Positions 24,957 to 33,288 of a stretch of DNA of 64,000 nucleotides are shown here, piece by piece; the stretch's first letter is position 1, and each line of letters begins with the position of its first letter. The position numbers and the translations under genes are program-made. A model generated the notes under the pieces. The model did not search any database and was not told the DNA's origin. It saw nothing but the letters and a program-made list of their open reading frames with translations. The DNA lies in NCBI GenBank assembly GCA_016744515.1, contig JADGEF010000002.1, positions 35,389 to 99,388 on the forward strand, read 5' to 3'. Source of the stretch: Marinifilaceae bacterium (GTDB lineage: Bacteria; Bacteroidota; Bacteroidia; Bacteroidales; Marinifilaceae).

Positions 24957-25766
24957 ATGGTCAGAATGAAAATAAAAATTAGCCTATTCATAATAGCTCT
25001 GCTTAGCCTTGCTTGTTTTGAAGCAAATGCTCAGAAAGAGAGAAAATTCATACGAAAAGGGAATGGTCTTTTCGAAAAAAAGAACTTTGAAAATTCTGAA
25101 GTAGAATATCGCAAAGCTCTTGATAAAGACGTTACGTCTTTCGAAGCCGCCTTTAATCTGGGCGATGCCTTATACAAGCAAAAGAAATACGACGAAGCTT
25201 TAGAGCAATTTCAATCATTGGCTTCAAAAGAGACTGACCCTCAACGTTTGGGTCTCCTACACCACAATATTGGCAACACTTTACTCGTTAATAAAAAGAT
25301 TGATGAAAGCATTGAGGCCTACAAGCAATCGCTTCGATATTTCCCTGATTCAAAAGAAACCAAATACAATTTGGAATATGCTCGTAAGATGAAAGAAAAG
25401 GAAGAGCAAAAGAAAAAACAAAATAAGGATCAGCAGAACCAAGACAACAAGGACAATAAAGACAAAAACAAAGATCAAGATAAGAAAGATCAAAAGAGTA
25501 AGGACGATCAGAAAAAGAAAGATCAAGATAAAAAGGATCAGGACAAGAAGAAAGATCAAAAAGATAAGGAGAAAGAAAAACAAAAGCCAAACGAGGGTGA
25601 TAAAAATAAAAAGCAACAACCTAAAGAAAGTAAAATTTCAAAAAAAGATGCTCAACGCTTGTTAAAAGCATTAGAGAACGACGAGAAAAAAGTGCAGCAG
25701 AAAGTTCAAAAGGCTAAAGCTAAAGCACAAAAAAAGAAGAAACAAAAAATTAAAAAGGATTGGTAA
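24957..25766 (+). CDS. batC: BatC, TPR protein with long lysine/glutamine/aspartate-rich tail
   Basis: 269 residues from ATG 24957; an upstream in-frame ATG at 24861 would add 32 polar residues before the signal peptide, so the later start is chosen (ATG 24966 is equally likely). Signal peptide (KISLFIIALLSLACFEANAQ), then about three TPR units (EKKNFENSEVEYRKAL, NLGDALYKQKKYDEALEQ, HNIGNTLLVNKKIDESIEAY). The last ~120 residues are almost only K, D, Q, N and E in repeated KDQDKKDQ-like words. This tail is low-complexity and likely disordered. Antisense ORFs over it are artefacts of that composition. Confidence 0.85.
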   Translation: MVRMKIKISLFIIALLSLACFEANAQKERKFIRKGNGLFEKKNFENSEVEYRKALDKDVTSFEAAFNLGDALYKQKKYDEALEQFQSLASKETDPQRLGLLHHNIGNTLLVNKKIDESIEAYKQSLRYFPDSKETKYNLEYARKMKEKEEQKKKQNKDQQNQDNKDNKDKNKDQDKKDQKSKDDQKKKDQDKKDQDKKKDQKDKEKEKQKPNEGDKNKKQQPKESKISKKDAQRLLKALENDEKKVQQKVQKAKAKAQKKKKQKIKKDW

Positions 25767-25957
25767 TGCATAATGATGAATTAGAATTTATGAATTATTA
25801 TTATTAAAAGTTATGACTTACTATCCATTCATTACTCATAATTAAATTATTAGCTGAATTAACAATAGACTTATTGTATACTTCGCTCCTATTCTGCAAA
25901 ATTATCTGTAATTTTGATTTTGCTTGAAATTTGAACCTTTAGTAAAATTATAAAAGA

Positions 25958-27772
25958 TTGATGAAGAAATTATTTTTCTTAATACTAACATGTTTATTTA
26001 TTAGTACTTCGGCCTTTGCCGATAAGACTAGATTTACAGTTACAGCACCTAAAGTTGTTGCTCTAGGTGAACAATTTCGTGTATCCTATAGCATAAATGA
26101 AAAAGGATCTAATTTGAAACTACCTTCATTAAAAGGTTTTCAAATTTTAATGGGACCTTCGACATCTACTAATATGAGTACGCAGTACATCAATGGAAAA
26201 AGAACCTCGAGTTCGTCTTATACCTACACATATGTACTTCTTAGTGAAACTGAAGGTAAATACACATTCGCCCCAGCAGAAATAACTATTGATAGCAAAG
26301 TGGTTAAATCTAATAAGCTCACTATCGAAGTTGTTCGTCAAAGCACTAAAAACAAACAAAAAGGTACGCACGGTAGTGCATCTGCCCAATCACAGAATAT
26401 AACTCAAGATAACCTATATATTAAGGTTAACGTCGATAGAAAAACTGTTTTTATGGGAGAGCCTGTAAAAGCAAGCTTAAAGATTTATTCAAAAGCTTCT
26501 AATGTTGTCAATATAGAGCAAGTAAAAGAACCATCATACCAAGGGTTCCTTACACAGAATATTGAAAGAAAAACGCCTAATGCTTTTCAAGGTGAAAACG
26601 TAAATGGAGAGATATTTTATACTTATATACTTAAAGAAGTTCTACTTTTCCCACAACATGAAGGCGAAATCATTATTAATCCTTTAGAGTTAAATTGTAT
26701 TGTACAACTTACAGCACAAGCACGATCACGAGGTTTCTTCGATGATTTCTTTAACAACTACAAAAACGTTCGTGTTCCTCGTAAATCAAAACCTGTTAAA
26801 ATTAAGGTAAAGCCTGTTCCTAATAATTCACCTAAAAGTTTTGATGGTGCAGTTGGACAGTTTAAGATGAACACTACGATCAGCAAAAAATCAGTTAAGG
26901 TTGATGATGCCATTACAATGAAAGTGAAAATTTCTGGTAATGGAAATATGAAACTTATCAATCCTCTAGAATTTGATTTCCCTGCAGACTTTGAGGTTTA
27001 TGATCCTAAAACAAATCAGAACTTAAAAAATTCGGCTAAAGGAATGACGGGATCAACAACATTTGAATATCTTATTATTCCGCGTCACGCTGGTGATTTT
27101 ACAATTCCTGCTAACGAGTTTACTTATTTCGATCCAAAGGCAAAACGTTACATAACTAAATTAAGTCCTGAATTTAAAATTACCGTTGCAAAAGGTGAAG
27201 GTGGCGTATCAAATACAACGATAAGCTCATTTACTAAAGAAGATGTAAAGTTCATTGGGAAGGATATCCGATTTATTAAGACAAATATTTTTGAGCCTAT
27301 CTATAAAGGGAAAATCTTCTTTGGTACTTTAAATTTCTACTTGGCATATATCTTACCTTTTCTTATATTTTTATTAGCTTTTATATTTAATCGCAAAAGA
27401 ATTAAAGAGAATGCTGATGTTGCTAAAATGAAGAACAAACGTGCTAATCGTATTGCGATGAAACGTTTAAAAGCTGCAGCTATTAGCCTTAAGGCTAATA
27501 AGAAAGAAGAATTCTACGACGAGATTCTTAAAGCTCTTTGGGATTATATTTCTGATAAATTCAACATCCCATTATCTGATTTAAGTAAAGACAATATCAA
27601 TGATATCCTTGTTAATAAAGACATTGATAAGGAAATGATTACTGATTTCATGACTATTCTTGATACTTGTGAATTTGCTCGTTATGCACCATCAAGTGGC
27701 TCGTCTGAAATGGACAGCCTGTATCAAAAAACTATGGAAACAATTACCAAACTTGAAAAAAACATCAAGTAA
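25958..27772 (+). CDS. batD: BatD family protein
   Basis: 604 residues. Signal peptide (KKLFFLILTCLFISTSAFA), several Ig-like beta domains (FTVTAPKVVALGEQFRVSYS; YTYVLLSETEGKYTFAPAEI; VDAITMKVKISGNGNMKL; FEYLIIPRHAGDFTIPANEF), a transmembrane helix near residue 460-480 (FYLAYILPFLIFLLAFIF) and a helical cytoplasmic tail. The whole matches the BatD/oxygen-tolerance family. The 191-bp gap before it contains AT-rich filler. BatE starts 3 bp after its stop. Confidence 0.92.
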   Translation: MMKKLFFLILTCLFISTSAFADKTRFTVTAPKVVALGEQFRVSYSINEKGSNLKLPSLKGFQILMGPSTSTNMSTQYINGKRTSSSSYTYTYVLLSETEGKYTFAPAEITIDSKVVKSNKLTIEVVRQSTKNKQKGTHGSASAQSQNITQDNLYIKVNVDRKTVFMGEPVKASLKIYSKASNVVNIEQVKEPSYQGFLTQNIERKTPNAFQGENVNGEIFYTYILKEVLLFPQHEGEIIINPLELNCIVQLTAQARSRGFFDDFFNNYKNVRVPRKSKPVKIKVKPVPNNSPKSFDGAVGQFKMNTTISKKSVKVDDAITMKVKISGNGNMKLINPLEFDFPADFEVYDPKTNQNLKNSAKGMTGSTTFEYLIIPRHAGDFTIPANEFTYFDPKAKRYITKLSPEFKITVAKGEGGVSNTTISSFTKEDVKFIGKDIRFIKTNIFEPIYKGKIFFGTLNFYLAYILPFLIFLLAFIFNRKRIKENADVAKMKNKRANRIAMKRLKAAAISLKANKKEEFYDEILKALWDYISDKFNIPLSDLSKDNINDILVNKDIDKEMITDFMTILDTCEFARYAPSSGSSEMDSLYQKTMETITKLEKNIK

Positions 27773-27774
27773 TT

Positions 27775-28530
27775 ATGCAAAAGTTTATTTACACACTTAT
27801 AGCCTTAGCTCTATCAATTCAGGTTTTTGCCCAAATTAGCACTAACCCAATTCAAGAAGCAAATGGTTTTTATCAAAAAGGCGAATACGAAACGGCTATC
27901 AAGTCGTACGAGTCTGTTCTAGAAACACGTATTGAAGCTCCAGAGATTTATTTCAACCTAGCTAATGCCTATTATAAAACAGGACAGATTGCTCCTGCTA
28001 TTCTTAATTATGAAAGAGCTCTCCTATTGTCTCCTGATGATGAGGATGTGAAATACAATTTAGGATTGGCTCAGAAGAATGTTATCGATAAGCTTGAAGT
28101 TTTACCCGAATTCTTTGTGTCATCATGGGTATCAGGCATATGGAATCGATTAACTGCAAGTGCATGGTCTTATCTATCTATAATTAGCTTTTTTCTATTC
28201 TTAGCTCTGTTAAGTTTGTATTTATATAGCAAACTGAGTCGAATTAAGAAGCTTGGCTTTTTCTTATCAATCTTGTGTTTACTATCAAGTATCGTTTTCT
28301 ACAACTTTGCATCAAAAATGAATGAGCAACTAACACTTAGAGAGTATGCCATTATTTTCAACCCAAGTGTAACGGTTAAAGGATCTCCTAATGAAAGTGG
28401 GACTCAACTTTTTCTTCTACACGAAGGAACTAAAGTGAAAGTGATAGAAGAACTTGGCGACTGGCGAAATATTAAGATCAGCGATGGTAATCAAGGTTGG
28501 CTTAAAAAAGAAGATATTGAAATTATCTAA
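27775..28530 (+). CDS. batE: BatE, TPR plus SH3-like domain membrane protein
   Basis: 251 residues. Signal peptide (FIYTLIALALSIQVFAQ), three TPR units (ANGFYQKGEYETAIKSYESV, PEIYFNLANAYYKTGQIAPA, ILNYERALLLSPDDEDVKYN), two membrane helices near residues 130-175, then a bacterial SH3-like domain (IFNPSVTVKGSPNESGTQLF ... VIEELGDWRNIKISDGNQGW). Last gene of the Bat operon. The SH3-coding 3' end recurs as a fragment at 33042-33233. Confidence 0.92.
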   Translation: MQKFIYTLIALALSIQVFAQISTNPIQEANGFYQKGEYETAIKSYESVLETRIEAPEIYFNLANAYYKTGQIAPAILNYERALLLSPDDEDVKYNLGLAQKNVIDKLEVLPEFFVSSWVSGIWNRLTASAWSYLSIISFFLFLALLSLYLYSKLSRIKKLGFFLSILCLLSSIVFYNFASKMNEQLTLREYAIIFNPSVTVKGSPNESGTQLFLLHEGTKVKVIEELGDWRNIKISDGNQGWLKKEDIEII

Positions 28531-28550
28531 ATTAGGTAAAAGCATAAAAG

Positions 28551-28576
28551 AAGGGCAACATTATTGTTGCCCTTTT
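28551..28576 (+). terminator. Terminator of the Bat operon
   Basis: A 10-bp perfect stem (28551-28560 with 28565-28574, loop ttat) followed by TTC lies 20 bp after the batE stop. Confidence 0.8.
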
Positions 28577-28592
28577 CAGGCCAGTGTCGGTT

Positions 28593-28766
28593 CTATTCTT
28601 CTTCCACGTCTATATATTTTCTGCACTCCTTCTCTTTATCTCTATTGTATGAGGCTACTTCAAAATTATCGGCATTTACCGCTTCAATTTTCTTCCTTTG
28701 AAAACTATCAGCCAATGCTGCATTATAAAGCTTTAAATCAACAAGTTTAATCTGTATATCTTTCAT
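28593..28766 (-). CDS. Small UVR-motif-like protein, possibly 5'-truncated
   Basis: 57 residues from ATG 28764-28766. The frame stays open further upstream to a TAG with no other ATG (an added LQKADAKRIGELLSQIQV would precede it), so the real start may be non-ATG or lost to a frameshift. The segment RRKIEA-like QRKKIEAVNADNFEVASYNR resembles the UvrB/UvrC (UVR) interaction motif. It is the last coding frame of the minus-strand island before the Bat terminator. Coding nature is supported by synonymous-looking composition only. Confidence 0.45.
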   Translation of the reverse strand: MKDIQIKLVDLKLYNAALADSFQRKKIEAVNADNFEVASYNRDKEKECRKYIDVEEE

Positions 28767-28873
28767 TACCTGAATCTGCGATAATAACTCACCAATACGT
28801 TTGGCATCTGCTTTTTGTAACTATTAATTACTTATTTAATTCTGTTAGTATTTCTTGGATATTCATCATTGAT

Positions 28874-29035
28874 TCAATTAGATTCTTCCATACCCCAATC
28901 CTGATCATCTTCAGAATTATCATGTTTTACTTCCCATTTATAATCACAATCGGGACATAAATAGATGGTTACTGTATCATCTACATCAAATAAATATGCA
29001 TTCTCTTCACTACAGTTTGGGCATTCAATAATCAT
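28874..29035 (-). CDS. Small zinc-ribbon protein (53 aa)
   Basis: ATG 29033-29035 to TGA 28874-28876. MIIECPNCSEENAYLFD and ICL-like YLCPDCDYKWEVK give two CPxC knuckles about 20 residues apart, the pattern of a four-cysteine zinc ribbon, followed by an acidic tail (DNSEDDQDWG). It starts 32 bp after the PD-(D/E)XK gene stop, on the same strand. Function unknown; small zinc ribbons often bind nucleic acid or proteins. Confidence 0.7.
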   Translation of the reverse strand: MIIECPNCSEENAYLFDVDDTVTIYLCPDCDYKWEVKHDNSEDDQDWGMEESN

Positions 29036-29067
29036 AAACTTACATTTAACTAATTATACATTAACTC

Positions 29068-30360
29068 TCACTTATCAATAGTTTTATTCTCAGTGCAAAT
29101 TTCTTTCCAGGCTATAAATACTTTACTTATATTCTTATAAAAAACATTCACAACACCATCAACGTTTACCGTAAAAATCTCATCCCATTTGTCATCATAA
29201 ATATTTTCTGCTGGTTTACAATCACCAATTACATATGCTTCAAGATTTAAGTAAACCCAATTACTATCATTAAATGTCATAGTTACTCCCTTTTCTTTGA
29301 ACTTTGATTGAATTTCTCTTTTAACTGCCTTTTTTGCATCACTAATTTCACTAAAAATTCCACACAAAAACCTTTCCCTATTTTGAATTTCTATAGAGAA
29401 AAACAATCCATAATATTTATAATTTTCATTTTTAAAACCAAACCTCATAGCACTAGTGTCTTCTACATTAACTTCTTTATGAACAGCACTTACACATTGC
29501 CAGCCTGTATCATCCTCTATAAGCTTATCGTAAAGCTTCTTTAAAAACTCTTTGCGGAGATTTACCTTAAGAGAATCTCGCAATGAGTTCAAATTGCTAA
29601 TGCAACTATTCATATCAGCGACCCTATTCTTAACAATGATATAATTATTTCTTACGTCATCAGTCAATAACAGTTCTTTTTTTAATAACTCATCCAATTG
29701 AGTATTCATAACTTCAAATCCTTTACGTAAATTAAACATTCCTTTCAAGTGGTCAACATACTGCTCAATCCCACTGATCAATTCTCGATCTTTAAGTCTA
29801 CATTTAGGCAAAACGGCTTCTTCTAGCCAAGGAAGAATATGATGCCTAAAACTGATTCCCTTATATCTTGGGCCTAATTTATCTCTCAAATAATCAGGGA
29901 AACTACTCTTGGTTGGTTTTTTCTCACCACATCGTGTTAAGTAAAGAACATGAATCTTGTTAAGAGCTTTTCCTTTTAACTGAACTACATCAACATACCT
30001 TTTTAATTGCTCATCTTGATCAACGGCATTATGAATTTTATTCTCTATGATAACTGCATAGTTGTCATCTATAATTGTAGCATCAATACGATTTTTTTCA
30101 GCATGAATTTTTGGATTCGTAGGATTTTCCCCGATATCAAGATATTTTAAAAATGATATTAAATTTGAATATTGATTAACCTCTTGGTATTGCAATATTT
30201 TCACCAAAATACGACTATGAGCATTCTCATCAGCATGTACTTCATCGATAATATTGAGATGATAAGGAGCATTTTCAATAAGTTTATCCTTTTCTACTTG
30301 ATATTTATTAACAAATTTTAAATTCTGTATCATTTTTATTGATCTATCATTTTCTGCCAT
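29068..30360 (-). CDS. PD-(D/E)XK nuclease superfamily protein
   Basis: 430 residues from ATG 30358-30360. A start 16 codons earlier would run into the exonuclease gene, so the later start is preferred. Near residues 80-110 the motif RIDATIIDDNYAVIIENKI gives the D...ExK core of the PD-(D/E)XK fold, followed by DEQLKRYVDVV, as in the PDDEXK_4-type family found in mobile and defence regions. The C-terminal half (about 200 residues) has no motif I recognise. It probably cuts or binds DNA; target unknown. It starts 14 bp after the upstream exonuclease gene. Confidence 0.8.
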   Translation of the reverse strand: MAENDRSIKMIQNLKFVNKYQVEKDKLIENAPYHLNIIDEVHADENAHSRILVKILQYQEVNQYSNLISFLKYLDIGENPTNPKIHAEKNRIDATIIDDNYAVIIENKIHNAVDQDEQLKRYVDVVQLKGKALNKIHVLYLTRCGEKKPTKSSFPDYLRDKLGPRYKGISFRHHILPWLEEAVLPKCRLKDRELISGIEQYVDHLKGMFNLRKGFEVMNTQLDELLKKELLLTDDVRNNYIIVKNRVADMNSCISNLNSLRDSLKVNLRKEFLKKLYDKLIEDDTGWQCVSAVHKEVNVEDTSAMRFGFKNENYKYYGLFFSIEIQNRERFLCGIFSEISDAKKAVKREIQSKFKEKGVTMTFNDSNWVYLNLEAYVIGDCKPAENIYDDKWDEIFTVNVDGVVNVFYKNISKVFIAWKEICTENKTIDK

Positions 30361-30374
30361 AAAAATATTATTAA

Positions 30375-30848
30375 CTATTCTAATTGTTTTAAATACAACT
30401 CTCCACAAGCTCTAGCGTCGCTAAGTGCTTCGTGGTGATCAAGATCAATGTTGTGCTCCTCGCAGCAGATATTAAGTGCTGATCCGTACATTTTGTAAGT
30501 ACATTCCCAACGGTCTGGTAAATTCAATTCAGAATAATCTATATCGAGATCTTTCATACTTTTTGCCAAGACATTACGGTCGAAGGGCTCATTATGCGCT
30601 ACCACAATTTTACCTTGCAGTCGCTTTTTAATTTCAGGATAAATTGCAGAAAAGAAAGGAGCATCTTTAGTATCCTTTGCTGAAATGCCATTTACTCTGG
30701 TATTGTGAAAGTTGTGTTTGTTCTTGGGTGGTTGTACTAGCGAATAGTATTCTTCAACTATTTTCCCATGTTTAAAACTGACAATACCAACTGCTGATAT
30801 ATGATGTTTTACTGCTGTTTCAAAATCTATGGCTACAAAATCTTTCAT
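30375..30848 (-). CDS. DEDDh 3'-5' exonuclease (DnaQ/epsilon-like)
   Basis: 157 residues. Exo I VAIDFETA (D8, E10 positions), Exo II AHNEPFDRNVL (D near 90) and Exo IIIe HHEALSDARACG (H and D near 140-145) make a complete DEDDh set. It is a stand-alone exonuclease domain rather than a polymerase subunit fusion. Small enzymes of this sort act in DNA or RNA trimming. Located between a WYL regulator and a nuclease-like gene on the same strand. Confidence 0.9.
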   Translation of the reverse strand: MKDFVAIDFETAVKHHISAVGIVSFKHGKIVEEYYSLVQPPKNKHNFHNTRVNGISAKDTKDAPFFSAIYPEIKKRLQGKIVVAHNEPFDRNVLAKSMKDLDIDYSELNLPDRWECTYKMYGSALNICCEEHNIDLDHHEALSDARACGELYLKQLE

Positions 30849-30970
30849 TACACTATTTATTACATTTGATTCTTAAAATTGACAAAAATGTCACACATAA
30901 TTCTTGGTTAATAAATAAGATCTTTTGCGAATATTCTAAATTTCCAGAATACACATTGCTAAAATAAGCT

Positions 30971-31873
30971 TTAAACTACACTTTTAGCCGCTTTTAAATG
31001 TTCTGCTCGAATCTCCTTTTTTAGTTTTTCAGGCTGAATAATTTTCACATGTGAACCATAAGAAAGTAAGTCCATTTTAAAGTCGTGTGATAAAAGCACA
31101 AAAAGCTTAATTCTCAATTCATTTTCGTTATCAATCAGAATTTCCTGACTGTGATGTAAGGGCAATGATTTTGCATACTTACCCTGATGTTCATCGAATG
31201 ATAGTATAACTTCCTCTGCTTCTTTCTTATCAGGTGTAATAATGCCTACAGCATGCTTAAAAAATGAATCAGCAGTAACACCCTCCAACTTATCGAATTT
31301 CATATTAAAGGGTTCCAAACTCAAAAACCTGTCTAAAGCAAAAGTTTTGAACTTATACTCATCCTCTGTATCACGAGCCCACAAATACCATCGATTTTTG
31401 TACTCTTTAAGCCCATAAGGCTCTACGCGTCGTTTACGAAGAGCTGTATCCCAATACTTTTGATAATCGAAACAGACTAGTTTACATTCTTTAATTTGAT
31501 GCAGTAGTTGTTGCATATACTGTGTACCAGCGGGAGCCCTACTCTCCAAATGCACAAAATCAGATAAGCGTTCGGCAATGTTTAAGGCATTAAAAATATC
31601 CATAGCCTCCATAATTCTATTGCTCACATCCTGATTTTCGATATCGGCTGTATGATAACCATTTTTCGACTTATCGAATATAATTTCTATCCCATAAAGT
31701 GATAAGATATCGTTCTTATCTCTATAAAAAGTTCGTTCAGAAATATTAAAATCGTCGGATTGAATTTCAGACTCAAGGGCTAAGTAATCTTGAATTTCTT
31801 TGAATGTATGATAACCATTTCTCAATTTCCTGATAATTAAACTATAGCGCGCAAGGGTTTCTCTCTTCGACAT
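30971..31873 (-). CDS. WYL-domain transcriptional regulator
   Basis: 300 residues. An N-terminal HTH region (ERTFYRDKNDILSLYGIEII) precedes a WYL domain (CKLVCFDYQKY, then VEPYGLKEYKNRWYLWARDT: the Y-x-W-Y-L-W core) and a C-terminal WCX-like extension (LRIKLFVLLSHDFKMDLLSY). WYL proteins bind nucleic-acid ligands and often regulate DNA-damage or defence genes. In this island it may control the exonuclease/nuclease genes downstream or the FtsZ-like gene upstream. Confidence 0.9.
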   Translation of the reverse strand: MSKRETLARYSLIIRKLRNGYHTFKEIQDYLALESEIQSDDFNISERTFYRDKNDILSLYGIEIIFDKSKNGYHTADIENQDVSNRIMEAMDIFNALNIAERLSDFVHLESRAPAGTQYMQQLLHQIKECKLVCFDYQKYWDTALRKRRVEPYGLKEYKNRWYLWARDTEDEYKFKTFALDRFLSLEPFNMKFDKLEGVTADSFFKHAVGIITPDKKEAEEVILSFDEHQGKYAKSLPLHHSQEILIDNENELRIKLFVLLSHDFKMDLLSYGSHVKIIQPEKLKKEIRAEHLKAAKSVV

Positions 31874-31949
31874 TTCATAAGATTTTATAGAGCGACTAAG
31901 TTACATTTTTTTGATAAATATTCATTGAGGCTATTTATAAAAAAATGTA

Positions 31950-32717
31950 TCAACAAGCCATTAGAACAGTCAAACATATTTCATCTTCTAAATTCGAATC
32001 CAAAGCCGTTCCCCAAATAGTATCAAGTTTATTTTCTGGATAAAAATCAATAATATTATCTAATATTTCAGAAATCTCAACCATTGTAGCTTCAGTTTTA
32101 TTCGAATAAACATTTACTAACATACTTTTAGGATGACTAACACAATTATCACCTTTAGCTAAATCGCTCAATATCTTATGGCTAGCCTTCATGGCTCTAT
32201 CTGCTCCCTTACAAACTGTTGTAACTAAAACGACTGAGTTGTTTTTTTCAAAAAACACCTTTACATGAGCTAGGTCTATATTGATATAACCATTCAGATT
32301 TATGAACTTATATAGCTCTTCAATAATTGTTATTATTCTACTATTATCATCAACAAAAAACACTGAGTCAAAAAGACTTCTCAAATCCTGACCTGCCTTT
32401 TCATTTAACGAATCAGATTGTTTTAATACAGCAACACACAAGCTGTGTCCGCAACGCTGCTGTTCTATCAATTTTATACATTCACTTGATATTTCTCTAT
32501 CGGTATCCATTAAAACAAAGGTCATTTTTGATTTTGAATCTACCATATAACTAGCGATATAAGTTTCGCTTGTAAGTAACACCATTGGCTGATTAATTAC
32601 TTTTTCTATTTGCTTAGAAAAATCTTGCCATTCTTCACCTATACCAATTACATTCACTTGAACCTGATCGTTGTTATCCTGTACCATATTTTCACATTTT
32701 GATTGATTATAAATCAA
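31950..32717 (-). CDS. Divergent FtsZ-like protein lacking the GTP-binding motifs
   Basis: 255 residues. Residues 144-255 follow the FtsZ C-terminal subdomain: INIDLAHVKVFF (FtsZ INxDFADVxxVM), GADRAMKASHKIL (GExRAxxAAxxAI), SMLVNVYSN (xxLVNITGG), TIWGTALDSNLEDEI (IIWGxxxDxxLxDEI) and a final TVLMA (TVIAT). Residues 21-130 keep a reduced version of the GTPase subdomain (VNVIGIG; SLCVAVLKQ for LTVGVVTKP; FDSVFFVDDNSRI for VDTLIVIPNDRL). The glycine-rich loop after GIG and the GGGTGTG tubulin signature are missing (DTDREISSE stands in the latter place), so normal GTP binding is unlikely. It is shorter than FtsZ and lacks the C-terminal tail. Start at residue 11 (32687) also possible. Confidence 0.72.
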   Translation of the reverse strand: MIYNQSKCENMVQDNNDQVQVNVIGIGEEWQDFSKQIEKVINQPMVLLTSETYIASYMVDSKSKMTFVLMDTDREISSECIKLIEQQRCGHSLCVAVLKQSDSLNEKAGQDLRSLFDSVFFVDDNSRIITIIEELYKFINLNGYINIDLAHVKVFFEKNNSVVLVTTVCKGADRAMKASHKILSDLAKGDNCVSHPKSMLVNVYSNKTEATMVEISEILDNIIDFYPENKLDTIWGTALDSNLEDEICLTVLMAC

Positions 32718-33041
32718 AAATACATCAACATACTGACAGAAGGTGACAGTAGAAATGTTTTTTCCATTTTTTTATAGATCAAAAAATAATCAAGTTTATG
32801 GCATCGCCATATTTGCAGTAATGCCATAGGATATGGGGAAATTTGGAGTAAAGCAAAAGCCAAACTTTGGAGGTTTGGCTTTTAGTATGATTTAAGTTAA
32901 ATCTTAATTTATAGTTTGAATTTCAATACAAGAGAACCTGTGGGATTCGGCTAATAAATTGATGGGAACGGTAGAGTTATAAGAATATAAACATGTGGTG
33001 TTGAGCTTGATTTTATTGAAATTTGCCAGCGATAAATTCGA
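32718..33041. other. Gene-free flank of the island with a hairpin at 32856-32882
   Basis: No convincing ORF. A 10-bp stem (aaagccaaac at 32856-32865 with gtttggcttt at 32873-32882) forms a hairpin with little T run, possibly a terminator for either strand. The remainder is AT-rich and ends where homology to batE begins at 33042. Confidence 0.5.
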
Positions 33042-33233
33042 AGAGAGTATGCAATCATTTTCAACCCAAGTGTAACGGTTAAAGAATCTCCTAATGAAAG
33101 TGGGACTCAACTTTTTCTTCTACACGAAGGAACTAAAGTGAAAGTGATAGAAGAACTTGGCGACTGGCGAAATATTAAGATCAGCGATGGTAATCAAGGT
33201 TGGCTTAAAAAAGAAGATATCGAGATTATATAA
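33042..33233 (+). pseudogene. Second copy of the batE 3' end (SH3-like domain fragment)
   Basis: These 192 bp match 28339-28530 of batE and encode the same last ~60 residues (REYAIIFNPSVTVKESPNES to WLKKEDIEII, stop TAA 33231-33233). The middle part is nearly identical, with one visible Gly-to-Glu change, while both edges differ by several silent changes. No start codon or TPR region precedes it. It marks the far boundary of the minus-strand accessory block 28.6-32.7 kb. Confidence 0.93.
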
Positions 33234-33249
33234 ATCAGATAAAAGATTA

Positions 33250-33288
33250 TAAACATCTTCTCAAATTAAAAATTGAGAAGATGTTTTT
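33250..33288 (+). terminator. Terminator after the batE fragment
   Basis: A stem of about 13 bp (aaacatcttctcaa with ttgagaagatgtttt) ends in seven T residues. It may be the original Bat operon terminator left behind when the island separated it from batE. Confidence 0.8.

Noticed and set aside
25288..25619. Antisense ORFs over the batC tail
   Set aside because: They are hydrophobic mirror images of the K/D/Q repeats; the sense strand has the TPR protein in an intact operon.
28531..33041. Island as a classical integrase-borne element
   Set aside because: No integrase, transposase or tRNA target site is visible; only the batE 3' duplication supports insertion.
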